A stretch of DNA of 64,000 bases from Phycicoccus endophyticus (GTDB lineage Bacteria > Actinomycetota > Actinomycetes > Actinomycetales > Dermatophilaceae). Positions within the stretch are counted from its first letter, which is position 1, and each line of letters begins with the position of its first letter. Location of the stretch: the NCBI RefSeq assembly GCF_011326735.1, contig NZ_JAANCN010000008.1:62001-126000 (forward strand). The letters run 5' to 3'. The position numbers were made by a program, and so were the translations under genes. A model generated the notes under the pieces. That model was not told the DNA's origin. It did no database searches and saw nothing but the letters and a program-made list of their open reading frames with translations. Positions 54,636 to 63,274 of this stretch are shown piece after piece.

Positions 54636-56915
54636 GTGTCCAGCCCGGCCCAGCACCTCCAGCGGATCGCCCGGCGGTCCGACACCGGGCGGCTCATGCA
54701 CCTCGAGGTGCTGGCGGCGCGCCCGCCGCGGCTCGCCCAGTGGCCCGAGGGGGTGGCCCCGGCGGTGCTGGCGGCACTGCTCGGGGCCGGGGTCGAGCGG
54801 CCGTGGTCCCACCAGCGCGAGGCCATCGACCTCGCGAGCGCCGGTACCCACGTCGTCCTCTCGACCGGCACCGCCTCGGGCAAGTCCCTCGGCTACCTCG
54901 TGCCGGTCCTCGCGAGCCTGGCCGAGCGGCCCGCGTCCGGGCTGAGCGGCCCGAGCGCGCTCTACCTCTCGCCGACGAAGGCGCTCGCGGCCGACCAGCT
55001 CGCCCGGGTGGACCGGCTCGCCGTCCCCGGGGTGCGGGCCGCGACCTACGACGGGGACACCCCACCGGAGGAGCGTCGCTGGGTCCGCGAGCACGCCAAC
55101 CTCGTCCTGACCAACCCCGACCTGCTCCACCACTCGCTGCTGCCCGGGCACGAGCGGTGGTCGCGCTTCCTGCGCGGTCTGCGGTACGTCGTCGTCGACG
55201 AGTGCCACGTCTACCGCGGGGTGTTCGGCTCGCACGTCGCCGCGGTGCTGCGGCGGCTGCGCCGGGTGGCCGCCCGGTACGGCGCCTCGCCGACCTTCGT
55301 GCTCGCCTCGGCCACGGTGAGCGACCCCGCGGAGCACGCCGCCCGGCTCACCGGGCTGCCCGTGCGGGCGGTCACCGACGACGGCTCGCCACGAGGGGCG
55401 ATGACCTTCGCGCTGTGGGAGCCCGCGGCCGACGAGGAGGGCGCCCGACGCTCCGCGACGACGGAGGCGGCCGCCCTGATGGCCGACCTCGTCGGCCACG
55501 GGGTGCAGACGGTCGCGTTCGCCCGCAGCCGCGCCGGCGCGGAGGCGCTCGCCAGCGGCGCCCGGCGCCGGCTCGCCGCCGAGCACCCGCAGGCCGTGGA
55601 GTCGGTCGCCGCCTACCGCGGTGGCTATCTCCCCCAGGACCGGCGCGAGCTCGAGGCGGGGCTGCGCGCGGGCTCCCTGCGCGGCCTCGCGGCGACGAAC
55701 GCGCTCGAGCTCGGGGTGGACGTCAGCGGGCTGGACGCCGTCGTCATGGCCGGCTGGCCGGGGCGGCGGGCCAGCCTGTGGCAGCAGGCGGGGCGGGCCG
55801 GCCGCTCCGGTGGCGAGTCGCTCGCCGTCCTCGTCGCCGCCGACGACCCGCTGGACGGCTACCTCGTGCGCCATCCCGAGGCGCTGTTCGGGGCACCGGT
55901 CGAGAGCACGGTCCTCGACCCGGAGAATCCGCAAGTCCTCGCGCCGCACCTGGCCGCCGCGGCGGCGGAGCTGCCGCTCGTGGAGGACGACCTGGGCCTC
56001 TTCGGCGAGGGGTCGCGCCGGCTGCTCGACGTGCTCGTCGAGAGCGGCATCCTCCGGCGGCGCCCGGCCGGGTGGTTCTGGGCGCGGCAGGACCGGCCCG
56101 CCGCACACATCTCGCTGCGCGGGGCCAGTGAGGTGGTGGCCGTCGTCGAGCGCCGCACCGGGCGGGTCGTGGGCACGGTCGACGAGGCCGCGGCGCACAG
56201 CCAGGTGCACACCGGGGCGGTGCACGTCCACCAGGGCGAGGCGTGGGTGGTGACCGAGCTCGACCTCGAGGCCCGGGTGGCCCACGTCGTCCGGGGCGAC
56301 CCGGGGTGGTCGACGCAGGCGGAGTCGGTGAGCCGGTTCGACATTCTCGCCACCGAGCGCTCCGCGCAGCGGGCCCGGGTGGTGACCTCCTTCGGCACGG
56401 TGCGCGTCACGAGCCGGGTCACCGGGTTCACCCGCCGTCTGCCGGGGGGCGAGGTCGTCGGGCGGCATGCCCTGGACCTGCCGGAGCGGACCCTGACGAC
56501 CAAGGCCGTCTGGTGGACGGTCGAGCCCGAGGTGCTCACCGCGGCGGGCGTCGAGGAGGCGGCCGTCCCCGGCGCGCTGCACGGCGCCGAGCACGCGGCC
56601 ATCGGGATGCTGCCGCTCGTCGCCACCTCGGACCGCTGGGACGTCGGCGGCGTCTCGACGGCCCGGCACCCGGACACCGGGCTGCCCACGGTCATGGTCT
56701 TCGACGGCTACCCGGGGGGTGCCGGCTTCGCGGAGCGGGCGAGCGAGAGGTTCCAGGCGTGGGTGCGAGCCACCCGGGACGCCGTGCTCGCCTGCCCGTG
56801 CGCCGACGGCTGCCCGGCGTGCGTGCAGTCGCCCAAGTGCGGCAACGGCAACGACCCGCTCGACAAGGCCGGCGCCGTGGCCGTCCTCGACCTGGCCGTC
56901 GCCGGCGCCGGCTGA
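54636..56915 (+). CDS. DEAD/DEAH-box helicase with DUF1998 zinc domain (MrfA/YprA-like)
   Basis: GTG start 81 bp from the divergent STAS gene. The 759-residue protein has two RecA domains: motif I STGTASGKS, motif II VVVDECHVY, ASATVSDP as motif III, and QQAGRAGRSGG as motif VI. DUF1998 follows, with a Cys cluster CPCADGCPACVQSPKCG near the C-terminus for zinc. MrfA-type enzymes are 3'-5' DNA helicases in repair. The gene is commonly found next to the Tad pilus locus in actinobacteria. Confidence 0.92.
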   Translation: MSSPAQHLQRIARRSDTGRLMHLEVLAARPPRLAQWPEGVAPAVLAALLGAGVERPWSHQREAIDLASAGTHVVLSTGTASGKSLGYLVPVLASLAERPASGLSGPSALYLSPTKALAADQLARVDRLAVPGVRAATYDGDTPPEERRWVREHANLVLTNPDLLHHSLLPGHERWSRFLRGLRYVVVDECHVYRGVFGSHVAAVLRRLRRVAARYGASPTFVLASATVSDPAEHAARLTGLPVRAVTDDGSPRGAMTFALWEPAADEEGARRSATTEAAALMADLVGHGVQTVAFARSRAGAEALASGARRRLAAEHPQAVESVAAYRGGYLPQDRRELEAGLRAGSLRGLAATNALELGVDVSGLDAVVMAGWPGRRASLWQQAGRAGRSGGESLAVLVAADDPLDGYLVRHPEALFGAPVESTVLDPENPQVLAPHLAAAAAELPLVEDDLGLFGEGSRRLLDVLVESGILRRRPAGWFWARQDRPAAHISLRGASEVVAVVERRTGRVVGTVDEAAAHSQVHTGAVHVHQGEAWVVTELDLEARVAHVVRGDPGWSTQAESVSRFDILATERSAQRARVVTSFGTVRVTSRVTGFTRRLPGGEVVGRHALDLPERTLTTKAVWWTVEPEVLTAAGVEEAAVPGALHGAEHAAIGMLPLVATSDRWDVGGVSTARHPDTGLPTVMVFDGYPGGAGFAERASERFQAWVRATRDAVLACPCADGCPACVQSPKCGNGNDPLDKAGAVAVLDLAVAGAG

Positions 56916-57850
56916 CCCCGAGCGGGCACGGTCCGCGTTCGACGGGCATCCGGGCTGGTCAGCGGAGTAGCGTGCCCGCCATGGTCCTCCTCGGCGTCGT
57001 CCTCGTCCTGCTCGGCCTGGGGCTGGGCGCCCTCCTCGTCGCGGGCTCGGTGCGCCTCGACGACCCGGTGCCGGTCCACGTGCTCGGGGGCACCATCGAG
57101 CTGCCTCCGGTGGTCTTCCTCGTGAGCGGCATGGTCGTCATCTCGATCTTCTGGCTCGGCTGGGTGGTCCTGCGGACCGGGCTCAAGCGCGGCCACCGGC
57201 GGCGCGTCGAGGCCCGGGAGGCGCGCAAGGCGGCCGAGGAGGAGCGGCTCGCCCAGGAGCAGCGGATGAAGGAGGAGGTCGAGGCGCGCGAGCGTGCCCT
57301 CGAGGCCGAGCGCCGCCGACACGAGGAGGAGACCGCCCGGCTGCGGCAGGAGGCCGAGCAGCGGGTGGCCGAGCAGCACGTCGCGACCGAGACGGCGCGC
57401 CGTCGGGCCGAGGTGGCCGAGGCCCGGACCGAGGAGGAGGGCCCCGCGCCCGAGGCTCCCCGCTGAGCGGAGCGACGCCGGGCCGGCACGCGCTCGGGCC
57501 AGAACAGCGCGTGGCAGCCCCGGCCACCACAGCGTGGGGCGCCGCTCGACCCGTAGCTCGGTGAGGACGCTGCCGTCGGGAAGCGCCGTGCAGCTGCTGA
57601 GCCGCCCGCCGTTGGCGCGGGCCACCGACTCCGCGGCGCGGCAGTCGGCCGCGCCCCCGGCCGGGAGCGGACCGGCGGCGGCGAGCGCGGCCAGGTCGGC
57701 CGCGGCTCGTGCCCGGTGGACGTCGGCGACCACCGACGTCAGCACGAGGGCACCCACGAGCACCGCCACGAGCACCCCGATACCGCCGCTGACGAGCACG
57801 GTGGCGCTCCCGCGCTCGGACCGCGACGGCCGCCGACGGACCGCTCTCAC
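56708..57850 (-). CDS. TadE/G-like pilus-associated protein whose frame has no nearby stop
   Basis: The GTG start overlaps the TadE stop (GTGA). Residues about 1-120 (57850-57490) are recognisable: basic RRRPSRSERGSATVLVSGGIGVLVAVLVGALVLTSVVADV, then HRARAAADLAALAAAG and a conserved end LWWPGLPRAVLARARAGP, as in the actinobacterial Rv3660c-type TadE-like family. The family normally stops here, but this frame stays open to 56708, reading antisense through the coiled-coil gene and into the helicase 3' end. Either the stop codon was lost, giving about 250 extra non-homologous residues, or a frameshift/assembly error hides the real end. Confidence 0.5.
   Translation of the reverse strand: MRAVRRRPSRSERGSATVLVSGGIGVLVAVLVGALVLTSVVADVHRARAAADLAALAAAGPLPAGGAADCRAAESVARANGGRLSSCTALPDGSVLTELRVERRPTLWWPGLPRAVLARARAGPASLRSAGSLGRGALLLGPGLGHLGPTARRLGRDVLLGHPLLGLLPQPGGLLLVSAALGLEGTLARLDLLLHPLLLGEPLLLGRLARLPGLDAPPVAALEPGPQDHPAEPEDRDDDHAAHEEDHRRQLDGAPEHVDRHRVVEAHRARDEEGAQPQAEQDEDDAEEDHGGHATPLTSPDARRTRTVPARGQPAPATARSRTATAPALSSGSLPLPHLGDCTHAGQPSAHGQASTASRVARTHAWNLSLARSAKPAPPG
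56981..57466 (+). CDS. Small two-helix membrane protein with a coiled coil
   Basis: The 161-residue protein has two helices (MVLLGVVLVLLGLGLGALLVAG and LPPVVFLVSGMVVISIFWLGWVVL), then a charged coiled coil about residues 70-150 (EARKAAEEERLAQEQR, ERRRHEEETARLRQEAEQR). It resembles LapA-like small proteins. Start ATG 56981 is uncertain; GTG 56972 is nearer the ribosome site. It lies antisense to the extended frame of the TadE/G-like gene, so one of the two is mispredicted in part. Confidence 0.6.
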   Translation: MVLLGVVLVLLGLGLGALLVAGSVRLDDPVPVHVLGGTIELPPVVFLVSGMVVISIFWLGWVVLRTGLKRGHRRRVEAREARKAAEEERLAQEQRMKEEVEARERALEAERRRHEEETARLRQEAEQRVAEQHVATETARRRAEVAEARTEEEGPAPEAPR

Positions 57851-58206
57851 GGTGATCCCTCCCGACGGGCGACGGCCTCCCCCTGCGGGGTGAGAGGGGC
57901 CCCGAGCACCGCGAGCGGCTCGGGCGCCGAGCCACGGACCCGCACGAGCACCTGCTCCTCGCGGACCTCGAGGGTGACCTCGGCGCCGGACGGGGCGAGC
58001 GCCGCCACCCGGTTGCGCACCGTGGCGGCGGGCTCGCCGCGGGCGAGCAGCCGGGCGCCGGCCGCGGCCGCGTCCACGCAGCGCACCCGGTCGATACCGA
58101 CCCGGACCGCGGAGAGGGCCACCGCAAGGACGAGGAGCAGGGCGGGGATGGCCACGGCCAGCTCGGCCGTGGCCATCCCCTGCTCGCGCCGGCCGGGCCG
58201 CCTCAC
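57847..58206 (-). CDS. TadE-family pilus assembly protein
   Basis: GTG start overlapping the pilin stop (GTGA); 119 residues. The short basic leader EQGMATAELAVAIPALLLVLAVALSAVRVG has the type IV/Flp pseudopilin-like N-terminus, followed by an amphipathic helix DRVRCVDAAAAGARLLARG. Part of the Tad operon; acts as a minor pilin-like protein. Confidence 0.85.
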   Translation of the reverse strand: MRRPGRREQGMATAELAVAIPALLLVLAVALSAVRVGIDRVRCVDAAAAGARLLARGEPAATVRNRVAALAPSGAEVTLEVREEQVLVRVRGSAPEPLAVLGAPLTPQGEAVARREGSP

Positions 58207-58403
58207 GTGCCGAGCGCACCGACGATGATGCTCGTCAGCGCGCTCTTGACCGGCCCGGACTTGACGACGACGAGCAGCAGCGCCGCGAACGCGACCGCCG
58301 CCACGGTGCCCACCGCGTACTCGGCGGTGGTCATCCCGGCCTCGCCGGCCCGCGTCAGCCGCCGCGTGGTGGCGTGCACCCGCGCCATCAGACGTGCCCT
58401 CAT
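58203..58403 (-). CDS. DUF4244/Flp-type pilin
   Basis: ATG start with AAGGAGG four bases upstream. The 66-residue pilin has a basic leader ending GEAG|MTTAEYAVGTVAAVAFAALLLVVVKSG: Glu+5 in the T-T-A-E-Y motif is typical for prepilin-peptidase substrates. Short length matches actinobacterial Flp pilins. Structural subunit of the Tad pilus. A gap of 130 bp to tadC upstream may hold a separate promoter. Confidence 0.87.
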   Translation of the reverse strand: MRARLMARVHATTRRLTRAGEAGMTTAEYAVGTVAAVAFAALLLVVVKSGPVKSALTSIIVGALGT

Positions 58404-58533
58404 GGCTCCTCCTTCGTGTCGTGGGGCGCGCGCTGCGCCCCCTCGGGACCACGCTGGCGCGGGCGGGGCCGCCCGGCGACGGGGCCGGGCCGATCTGTGG
58501 ACGGCCCAGGCCCCGGCGCCGGCCTGTGGACGC

Positions 58534-59064
58534 TCACCCGAGGCTCCCGAGCAGGAGGAGGACGACCGGGACCACGGTGGTGGCGACGAACCCCGGCAGG
58601 AAGCAGAGCCCGAGCGGCAGCACGAGCAGCACCCCGGCGCGCTGGACGGCGGACTCGACACGACGCGACTCCGCGACCCGGATCCGCTCGGCGGCCGCGT
58701 CGAGCAGACCCGCGGGACCCGCGCCGGCAGCGGTCGCGGCGTGCCACGCGGCCGCGGCGGGAGCCCAGCCCGGCCCCACCCGCGACCACGCCCGCTCGTG
58801 CCCCTCGCCCCAGCGCTGGGCAGCCGCGACGACACCGAGCTCGCGCCCGGCGGGCGTCGGGTCGACGGTGGAGACCGCCTCGAGGCACTCGAGGGTGCCG
58901 CCACCGCCCCGGAGAGCCGCCGCGAGCAGCACGAGGGCGACCGCGGCGTCCTCGAGGGTGGCCGCTTCGGCCGGCGGGGCCACCGACCGCGGTCGCCCGG
59001 GGAGCCGGCGGACGGGACGGGGAAGGACGAGCACGGCGGCCACGACGAGGAGGGCGCAGAGCAT
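58534..59064 (-). CDS. TadC-like pilus assembly membrane protein
   Basis: ATG 59064 chosen (GTG 59067 overlaps the TadB stop). The 176-residue protein has a first helix LCALLVVAAVLVLP, a soluble four-helix T2SSF-like core LEDAAVALVLLAAALRGGGGTLECLEAVS, and ends in helices LLVLPLGLCFLPGFVATTVVPVVLLLLG. Inner-membrane scaffold of the pilus motor with TadB. Confidence 0.87.
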   Translation of the reverse strand: MLCALLVVAAVLVLPRPVRRLPGRPRSVAPPAEAATLEDAAVALVLLAAALRGGGGTLECLEAVSTVDPTPAGRELGVVAAAQRWGEGHERAWSRVGPGWAPAAAAWHAATAAGAGPAGLLDAAAERIRVAESRRVESAVQRAGVLLVLPLGLCFLPGFVATTVVPVVLLLLGSLG

Positions 59065-59780
59065 CACCCGCTCCCGGAGGTCCGCCCGGGCCGGGCCGCC
59101 CCGCCGACCATCCGCCGGGCCCACGCCCAGCCGAGCGCGGTGAGGACCAGACCGCAGCACGCGGCGGCGCGGGCGGCCGCGGACCCGTACAGCTGCACCG
59201 GCGACAGCCCGAGCAGAGCGCCGACGACGGGCCCCCCGAACGGCAGGGCCGTGAGTAGGCGCATCGAGGCCCGTGGCCCGGAGAGCGCGGAGTCGGTCCG
59301 CTCCTGGGCGGCGGCGCGGGCCCGCAGCGCCGCCGCGGCCGCCGCCGTGGTGCGGGAGGCCTCCGACCCGGTCAGCTGCGAGAGCCGCCAGGCCCGGCCC
59401 ACGACGGCGAGCGCGGCCCGGTCCGGGGGCGCCGCCTCGGGACCGGCCGTGCCGACCACGACGTCGGCCGGCCCGGCGCCGGTGGTGTGCGCCTCGTGCA
59501 GCGCGGCGAGCATCCAGGGCGCCTGCTCCTGCACCGCGGGGGCCCTGGCCGCGACCTCGACCGCCGCCGGGAGGTCCAGGCCCGCCCGCAGGCCGACCGC
59601 CGTGACCTCGGCGAGGTCGGCCACCCACCCCGCACCCGGCCGGCCCCGCCCACCGCGCACCCGGCGGGCGACCCGGGCCGACCAGGGTGGGCGCCGAGGC
59701 GCAGACCGTGCCGGCGCGGCCGGGACCCCGACCGCGAGCAGCACCGCCAGGGCGACGAGCACCGCCGCGAGCACGCTCAC
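59064..59780 (-). CDS. TadB-like pilus assembly membrane protein
   Basis: GTG start overlapping the TadA stop (GTGA), 238 residues. A T2SSF-type helical domain (LAEVTAVGLRAGLDLPAAVEVAAR; WRLSQLTGSEASRTTAAAAAALR) with N- and C-terminal membrane helices. Part of the inner membrane platform for the Flp pilus. Confidence 0.87.
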   Translation of the reverse strand: MSVLAAVLVALAVLLAVGVPAAPARSAPRRPPWSARVARRVRGGRGRPGAGWVADLAEVTAVGLRAGLDLPAAVEVAARAPAVQEQAPWMLAALHEAHTTGAGPADVVVGTAGPEAAPPDRAALAVVGRAWRLSQLTGSEASRTTAAAAAALRARAAAQERTDSALSGPRASMRLLTALPFGGPVVGALLGLSPVQLYGSAAARAAACCGLVLTALGWAWARRMVGGAARPGRTSGSG

Positions 59781-60922
59781 CGGAGCGCCCCGTCCGGCAC
59801 GAGCTCGCCGAGAGCCGCCCAGGCCGGCCCGGGGCGCGGACCGTCGTCGGTGTCCTGGAGGCCGACGGGTACCTCGACGATCCCGTCGGGCCCGGCCCGG
59901 GGCACCCCGACCCGGTCCACCCGCCGCCGCTCGCCGTCTCGCACGACGTGGACGACGGCGTGCAGCGCGCCGCGCAGCTGGGCGTGCACGGCCTCGCGGG
60001 GCATCCCGGCCAGCACGCAGAGCGCCTCGAGGCGAGCGGGCACCTCCTCGGGCCCGTTGGCGTGCAGGGTGCCCGCCCCGCCCTCGTGCCCGGTGTTCAG
60101 CGCGGCGAGCAGATCGCGCACCTCGGGCCCGCGGACCTCGCCGACGACGAGCCGGTCCGGGCGCATCCGGAGTGCCTGGCGCACGAGGACCGTCAGCGGC
60201 ACCTCACCGACCCCCTCGACGTTGGCGGCCCGCCCCTGGAGCCGCACGACGTGGGGGTGGGCCGGGTCGAGCTCGCGGACGTCCTCGACGACGACGACGC
60301 GTTCGCCCGCGGGGCACTCGGCGAGCAGCGCCCCGAGGACGGTCGTCTTGCCCGAGCCGGTGCCGCCGGTGACGAGGATGCTGCGCCGGGTGTGGACGAG
60401 ACCGCGCAGGACCTCGGCCGTCCGCGGGCTCACCGCACCGGTGGCGACGAGGTCGTCGACGCCGGCGAGCCGACGGCGCGCGACCCGCAGGCTGAGGTGG
60501 GGGCCGTCCTCGGCGAGCGGCGGGAGCACCGCGTGCAGCCGGACGCCGCCGGGGAGCAGGCCGTCGACCCAGGGCTGGGCGTCGTCGAGCCGCCGCCCGG
60601 CGAGCCCGGCGAGCCGGACCGCGAGTGGGCGCAGCTCCTCCGCACCGAGGCGGAGCCCTGCCCGCTCGACCCCGGCACCGCGGTCGAGCCAGACCGCCCC
60701 GTCGCCGTTGACGAGGACGTCGGTGACCCGCGCGTCCTCGACGAGGGGGGCAAGCGGCCCGAGCCCGACGAGCCGGGAGGCCATGGCCTGCTCGGCGAGC
60801 TCGCGACCGTCACGCCCGAGCACGGGGACCTGCTCGTGGGTGATCCTCCCGATGACGGCGGGGGTGGGCCCGACCCCGGCCCGGATCGACCGTTCGACAC
60901 CGGGGGTCTGCGCACCGGTCAC
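59777..60922 (-). CDS. TadA/VirB11-family pilus ATPase
   Basis: GTG start overlapping the preceding stop; 381 residues. Walker A GGTGSGKTT, Asp box VVVVEDVRELD, His box LNTGHEGGAGTLHAN and Walker B RLVVGEVRG are intact. The hexameric secretion ATPase powers Flp pilus assembly together with TadB and TadC. Confidence 0.93.
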   Translation of the reverse strand: MTGAQTPGVERSIRAGVGPTPAVIGRITHEQVPVLGRDGRELAEQAMASRLVGLGPLAPLVEDARVTDVLVNGDGAVWLDRGAGVERAGLRLGAEELRPLAVRLAGLAGRRLDDAQPWVDGLLPGGVRLHAVLPPLAEDGPHLSLRVARRRLAGVDDLVATGAVSPRTAEVLRGLVHTRRSILVTGGTGSGKTTVLGALLAECPAGERVVVVEDVRELDPAHPHVVRLQGRAANVEGVGEVPLTVLVRQALRMRPDRLVVGEVRGPEVRDLLAALNTGHEGGAGTLHANGPEEVPARLEALCVLAGMPREAVHAQLRGALHAVVHVVRDGERRRVDRVGVPRAGPDGIVEVPVGLQDTDDGPRPGPAWAALGELVPDGALR

Positions 60923-61659
60923 GACGCCTGCCCGAGAACGTCGGGAGCCCCCGCCGCGACGACGGCGTCGGCACACCGGCGCAGCGCGGAGCGGGTGGTT
61001 CCCGGCCACAGGCCCCGCTCGGCCTCCCGGGGGACGTGGGCGTCGTCGACGAGATGGTCCAGGTGCGCGATGCCGAGCGCGGCGAGGACGTCGTCGAGGA
61101 CGCCCGCGCTCGGCCGTGGCCCCCGGGTGACGAGCCGCAGGTCGGGGTGGCCTCCCTCCTCCGGTGCGGCCTCGATCAGCCGCTCCACGAGAGCGTCGAC
61201 GTCCGCGAGCTGCCGGGTACGCAGACCGGCGAGGACGACCAGGAGCGGCTCACCGGCGAGGGCCCCTGCGAGGTGCGGCGAGGAGGGGGGCAGGTCGACG
61301 ACCACGGCCTCCGGCCCCGCGAGCACCGAGGCGAGGGTGTCGCGAACGGCCACCGCGGGCACCGACCGCGGGCCTAGACCACCCGCGGAGAGCACCCGGC
61401 ACCCGTCCTCGTGGGGCAGGGCGCGCAGCAGCGGCCCCGGCGGGACCGGACCACGGACCTCGGCGAGCGCGGACCACCGGCGACCGGGAAGGTGCTCGAT
61501 GCCCGCCGTGACGTCGAGCCCGCCGGCCGTGGTCGCGAGGTCGACGACGGTGCACGGCGTGCCCGCCACGGCCAGCCGACGACCCACGGCGAGGGCGAGG
61601 GTGCTCACCCCGAGGCCGCCGGAGGCCCCGGTGAGCACGATGTGTGCGCGGGGAGTCAT
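60919..61659 (-). CDS. CpaE/SsdA-like P-loop protein of the Tad operon
   Basis: The 246-residue protein starts at ATG 61659. A MinD/ParA-like fold: deviant P-loop TGASGGLGVSTLALAVG lacking the Walker Lys, PCTVVDLATTAGGLDV and VVVDLPPS as Walker B. In actinobacteria it is often called septum-site determining protein (Ssd) or CpaE-like and localises the pilus machinery. First gene of the operon. Confidence 0.85.
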   Translation of the reverse strand: MTPRAHIVLTGASGGLGVSTLALAVGRRLAVAGTPCTVVDLATTAGGLDVTAGIEHLPGRRWSALAEVRGPVPPGPLLRALPHEDGCRVLSAGGLGPRSVPAVAVRDTLASVLAGPEAVVVDLPPSSPHLAGALAGEPLLVVLAGLRTRQLADVDALVERLIEAAPEEGGHPDLRLVTRGPRPSAGVLDDVLAALGIAHLDHLVDDAHVPREAERGLWPGTTRSALRRCADAVVAAGAPDVLGQAS

Positions 61660-61803
61660 GGGTCGACGCTCGCGCGCCGTGGCGCCGTTGGACAGCTCCG
61701 TCGCCGGATCTGTGGACGGAGGAGACCGCCCGCGCCGGCTGTGGACGACGCGGGACCGGCATACCCCGGGGTGGATTCACCGCATACCCGGGGGAGGACA
61801 TGG

Positions 61804-61837
61804 GACGGCCCCGGTCGGGGGGACAACCGGGGCCGTC
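61804..61837. terminator. Hairpin upstream of the Tad operon
   Basis: A perfect 12-bp stem GACGGCCCCGGT / ACCGGGGCCGTC with a 10-nt loop. It might be a terminator or an attenuator in the long 5' region of the Tad operon. Confidence 0.5.
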
Positions 61838-62191
61838 GGCGAGCCGAGCTCCGGGGGGGAGAAGCCGGTTCGCCGGTCGCTCTACCCCGAAGGGGAGCGA
61901 GTAGGTCAATCGTGTCCCATGGACGGCCTCGGACGCAAGTCCGCAGGCCACCGTTCCGGAATCGTTCTGAGATCGCGCACAGGACGAGGGATTCCGCAGC
62001 CGAGGGCCGACCGGCGGGACACGTCGGCTCTCCACGTGACGGCGCCCCCGCGCGCCGGCGGGGGCGTCGTCCTGCCGCGTGCTCCGGGCGACCAGGCGTG
62101 CTCCGTGCCGTCGTCGGGAGGGGTCGAGCCCCTCGCGATCGGTCCATCAGTGGACTGCCCGCGCGTGGGTACCCGTCGCCTCGCGGTAGGT

Positions 62192-62229
62192 CTGGCGGTG
62201 AGGACGGCCGAGGTCGCCCTCACCGCCAG
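62192..62229 (-). terminator. Hairpin after the Fic-like gene
   Basis: A perfect 12-bp stem CTGGCGGTGAGG / CCTCACCGCCAG with a 14-nt loop, 41 bp after the stop at 62270. No T-run. Confidence 0.65.
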
Positions 62230-62269
62230 TTGTACTCCTGCGCCTCCGGGGCGGCAACCGGCGCGCGGG

Positions 62270-63202
62270 TCACCGCGGCGGGTCGAGTCGCCCCGCGCGG
62301 ACGGCGGCGGCGACCGCCTCGCCCTCGGCCGCGGCCGCGCGGACGGCGGCGGCGCAGTGCCCGAGCCAGAGCCCCACCCCCGCTGCGTCGCCGCGGCCGT
62401 AGGCGGCCAGGGCCCCGACGTAGGCCGCGGCCCCCTCGGCGCCGTGGCCGGCCTCGGTCACGGCCACGCCCGTGGGGTCGAGGCCTCCGGCGCGGGTGAC
62501 GGCCCGGTCCAGGGCGCGCGCGACGACCGCGTTGCCGCGCACGAACGGGCGCACCGTCACCAGCTCGGCGTGGACGACGGCGGCCACGAGGAGGACCGGC
62601 AGGCCCGGGGTCGCGACCAGCACCTCGACCACGCCGCGCAGCCGCTCGGCGGCGACCGCCGCCGAGGGGGCCGGGCCGAGGTCGGGCAGCTCCTCGCAGT
62701 CCTCCCCGGGCAGCCGGGGGCGGCCGAGTGCGGAGTCGGGCACCGCGCCGGCCGACGCCACCGTGTGCAGCCGGGCCAGCGCCTGCAGGGGCGAACGCAG
62801 GACGAGCCCCTCGACGTGCTCGGTCTCGAGCGTCGCGCCGAGCACGCCCCTGACCACCCGCTCCACCGGGTCGGGCGCGGGGGACCAGGTGGCCGACCCG
62901 GTGAGCACCTCGCGCACCGCGGCGAGCGGCATCCGCGCCCCTTCGAGCTCGGCGCTCGCGACCGCGCCCCGCACGCGCGACTCGGCGGCGGCCTCGGGGA
63001 TGCGTCGGCGCAGGCCCTCGTGCCAGCGCAGCCGGGTGCACGCCTCCCGGGCGGCCTCGAGCTGGTCGGGCACCCCGGGCAGCTCGGCGAGCCGGGCGAC
63101 CGCCGCGACGCTGCCGCTCAGCTGCCGGGAGGTGGCGCCCGTCGCTGCCCCCTTCTCCGCCCGCGACTCGGGGGTGAGGTGGGCACTCGTCGGCTCGGAC
63201 AC
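62270..63202 (-). CDS. Fic-fold protein with a degenerate active site
   Basis: The GTG start has GAAGGAG upstream. The 310-residue protein has a Fic-like architecture: SAELEGARM at residues 83-91, like the (S/T)xxxE(G/N) inhibitory motif, and HAELVTVRPFVRGNAVVAR at residues 211-229. The Fic consensus HPFxDGNGRxxR reads RPFVRGNAVVAR, so His, the acidic residue and both phosphate-binding residues are replaced. AMPylation is therefore improbable, and a non-catalytic role is more likely. Genes of this type sit beside Tad loci in actinobacteria. Confidence 0.75.
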   Translation of the reverse strand: MSEPTSAHLTPESRAEKGAATGATSRQLSGSVAAVARLAELPGVPDQLEAAREACTRLRWHEGLRRRIPEAAAESRVRGAVASAELEGARMPLAAVREVLTGSATWSPAPDPVERVVRGVLGATLETEHVEGLVLRSPLQALARLHTVASAGAVPDSALGRPRLPGEDCEELPDLGPAPSAAVAAERLRGVVEVLVATPGLPVLLVAAVVHAELVTVRPFVRGNAVVARALDRAVTRAGGLDPTGVAVTEAGHGAEGAAAYVGALAAYGRGDAAGVGLWLGHCAAAVRAAAAEGEAVAAAVRAGRLDPPR

Positions 63203-63274
63203 GCCGGCTCCTTCGGGGGGGACGCCGCCGGGGTGGGCAGCGCTTGGATCGTATCGGGGGCGCCGAGCCTGGGC

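Larger units (their letters stand above)
61660..62269. other. 610-bp intergenic region upstream of the Tad operon
   Basis: No gene. It holds two near-identical blocks GCATACCCSGGGG at 61760-61772 and 61783-61795 (23 bp apart), two CTGTGGACG copies, a strong hairpin at 61804-61837, an extended GC-rich hairpin near 62042-62067 and a terminator-like hairpin at 62192-62229. The repeated GCATACCC blocks and TTGACC on the minus strand are candidate promoter/operator elements for the Tad operon. Confidence 0.5.

Noticed and set aside
61904-61960. Sequence resembling a c-di-GMP or c-di-AMP riboswitch near GGACGCAAGTCC
   Set aside because: Only a short match in a GC-rich hairpin; other conserved riboswitch blocks are missing and no suitable downstream gene is present.
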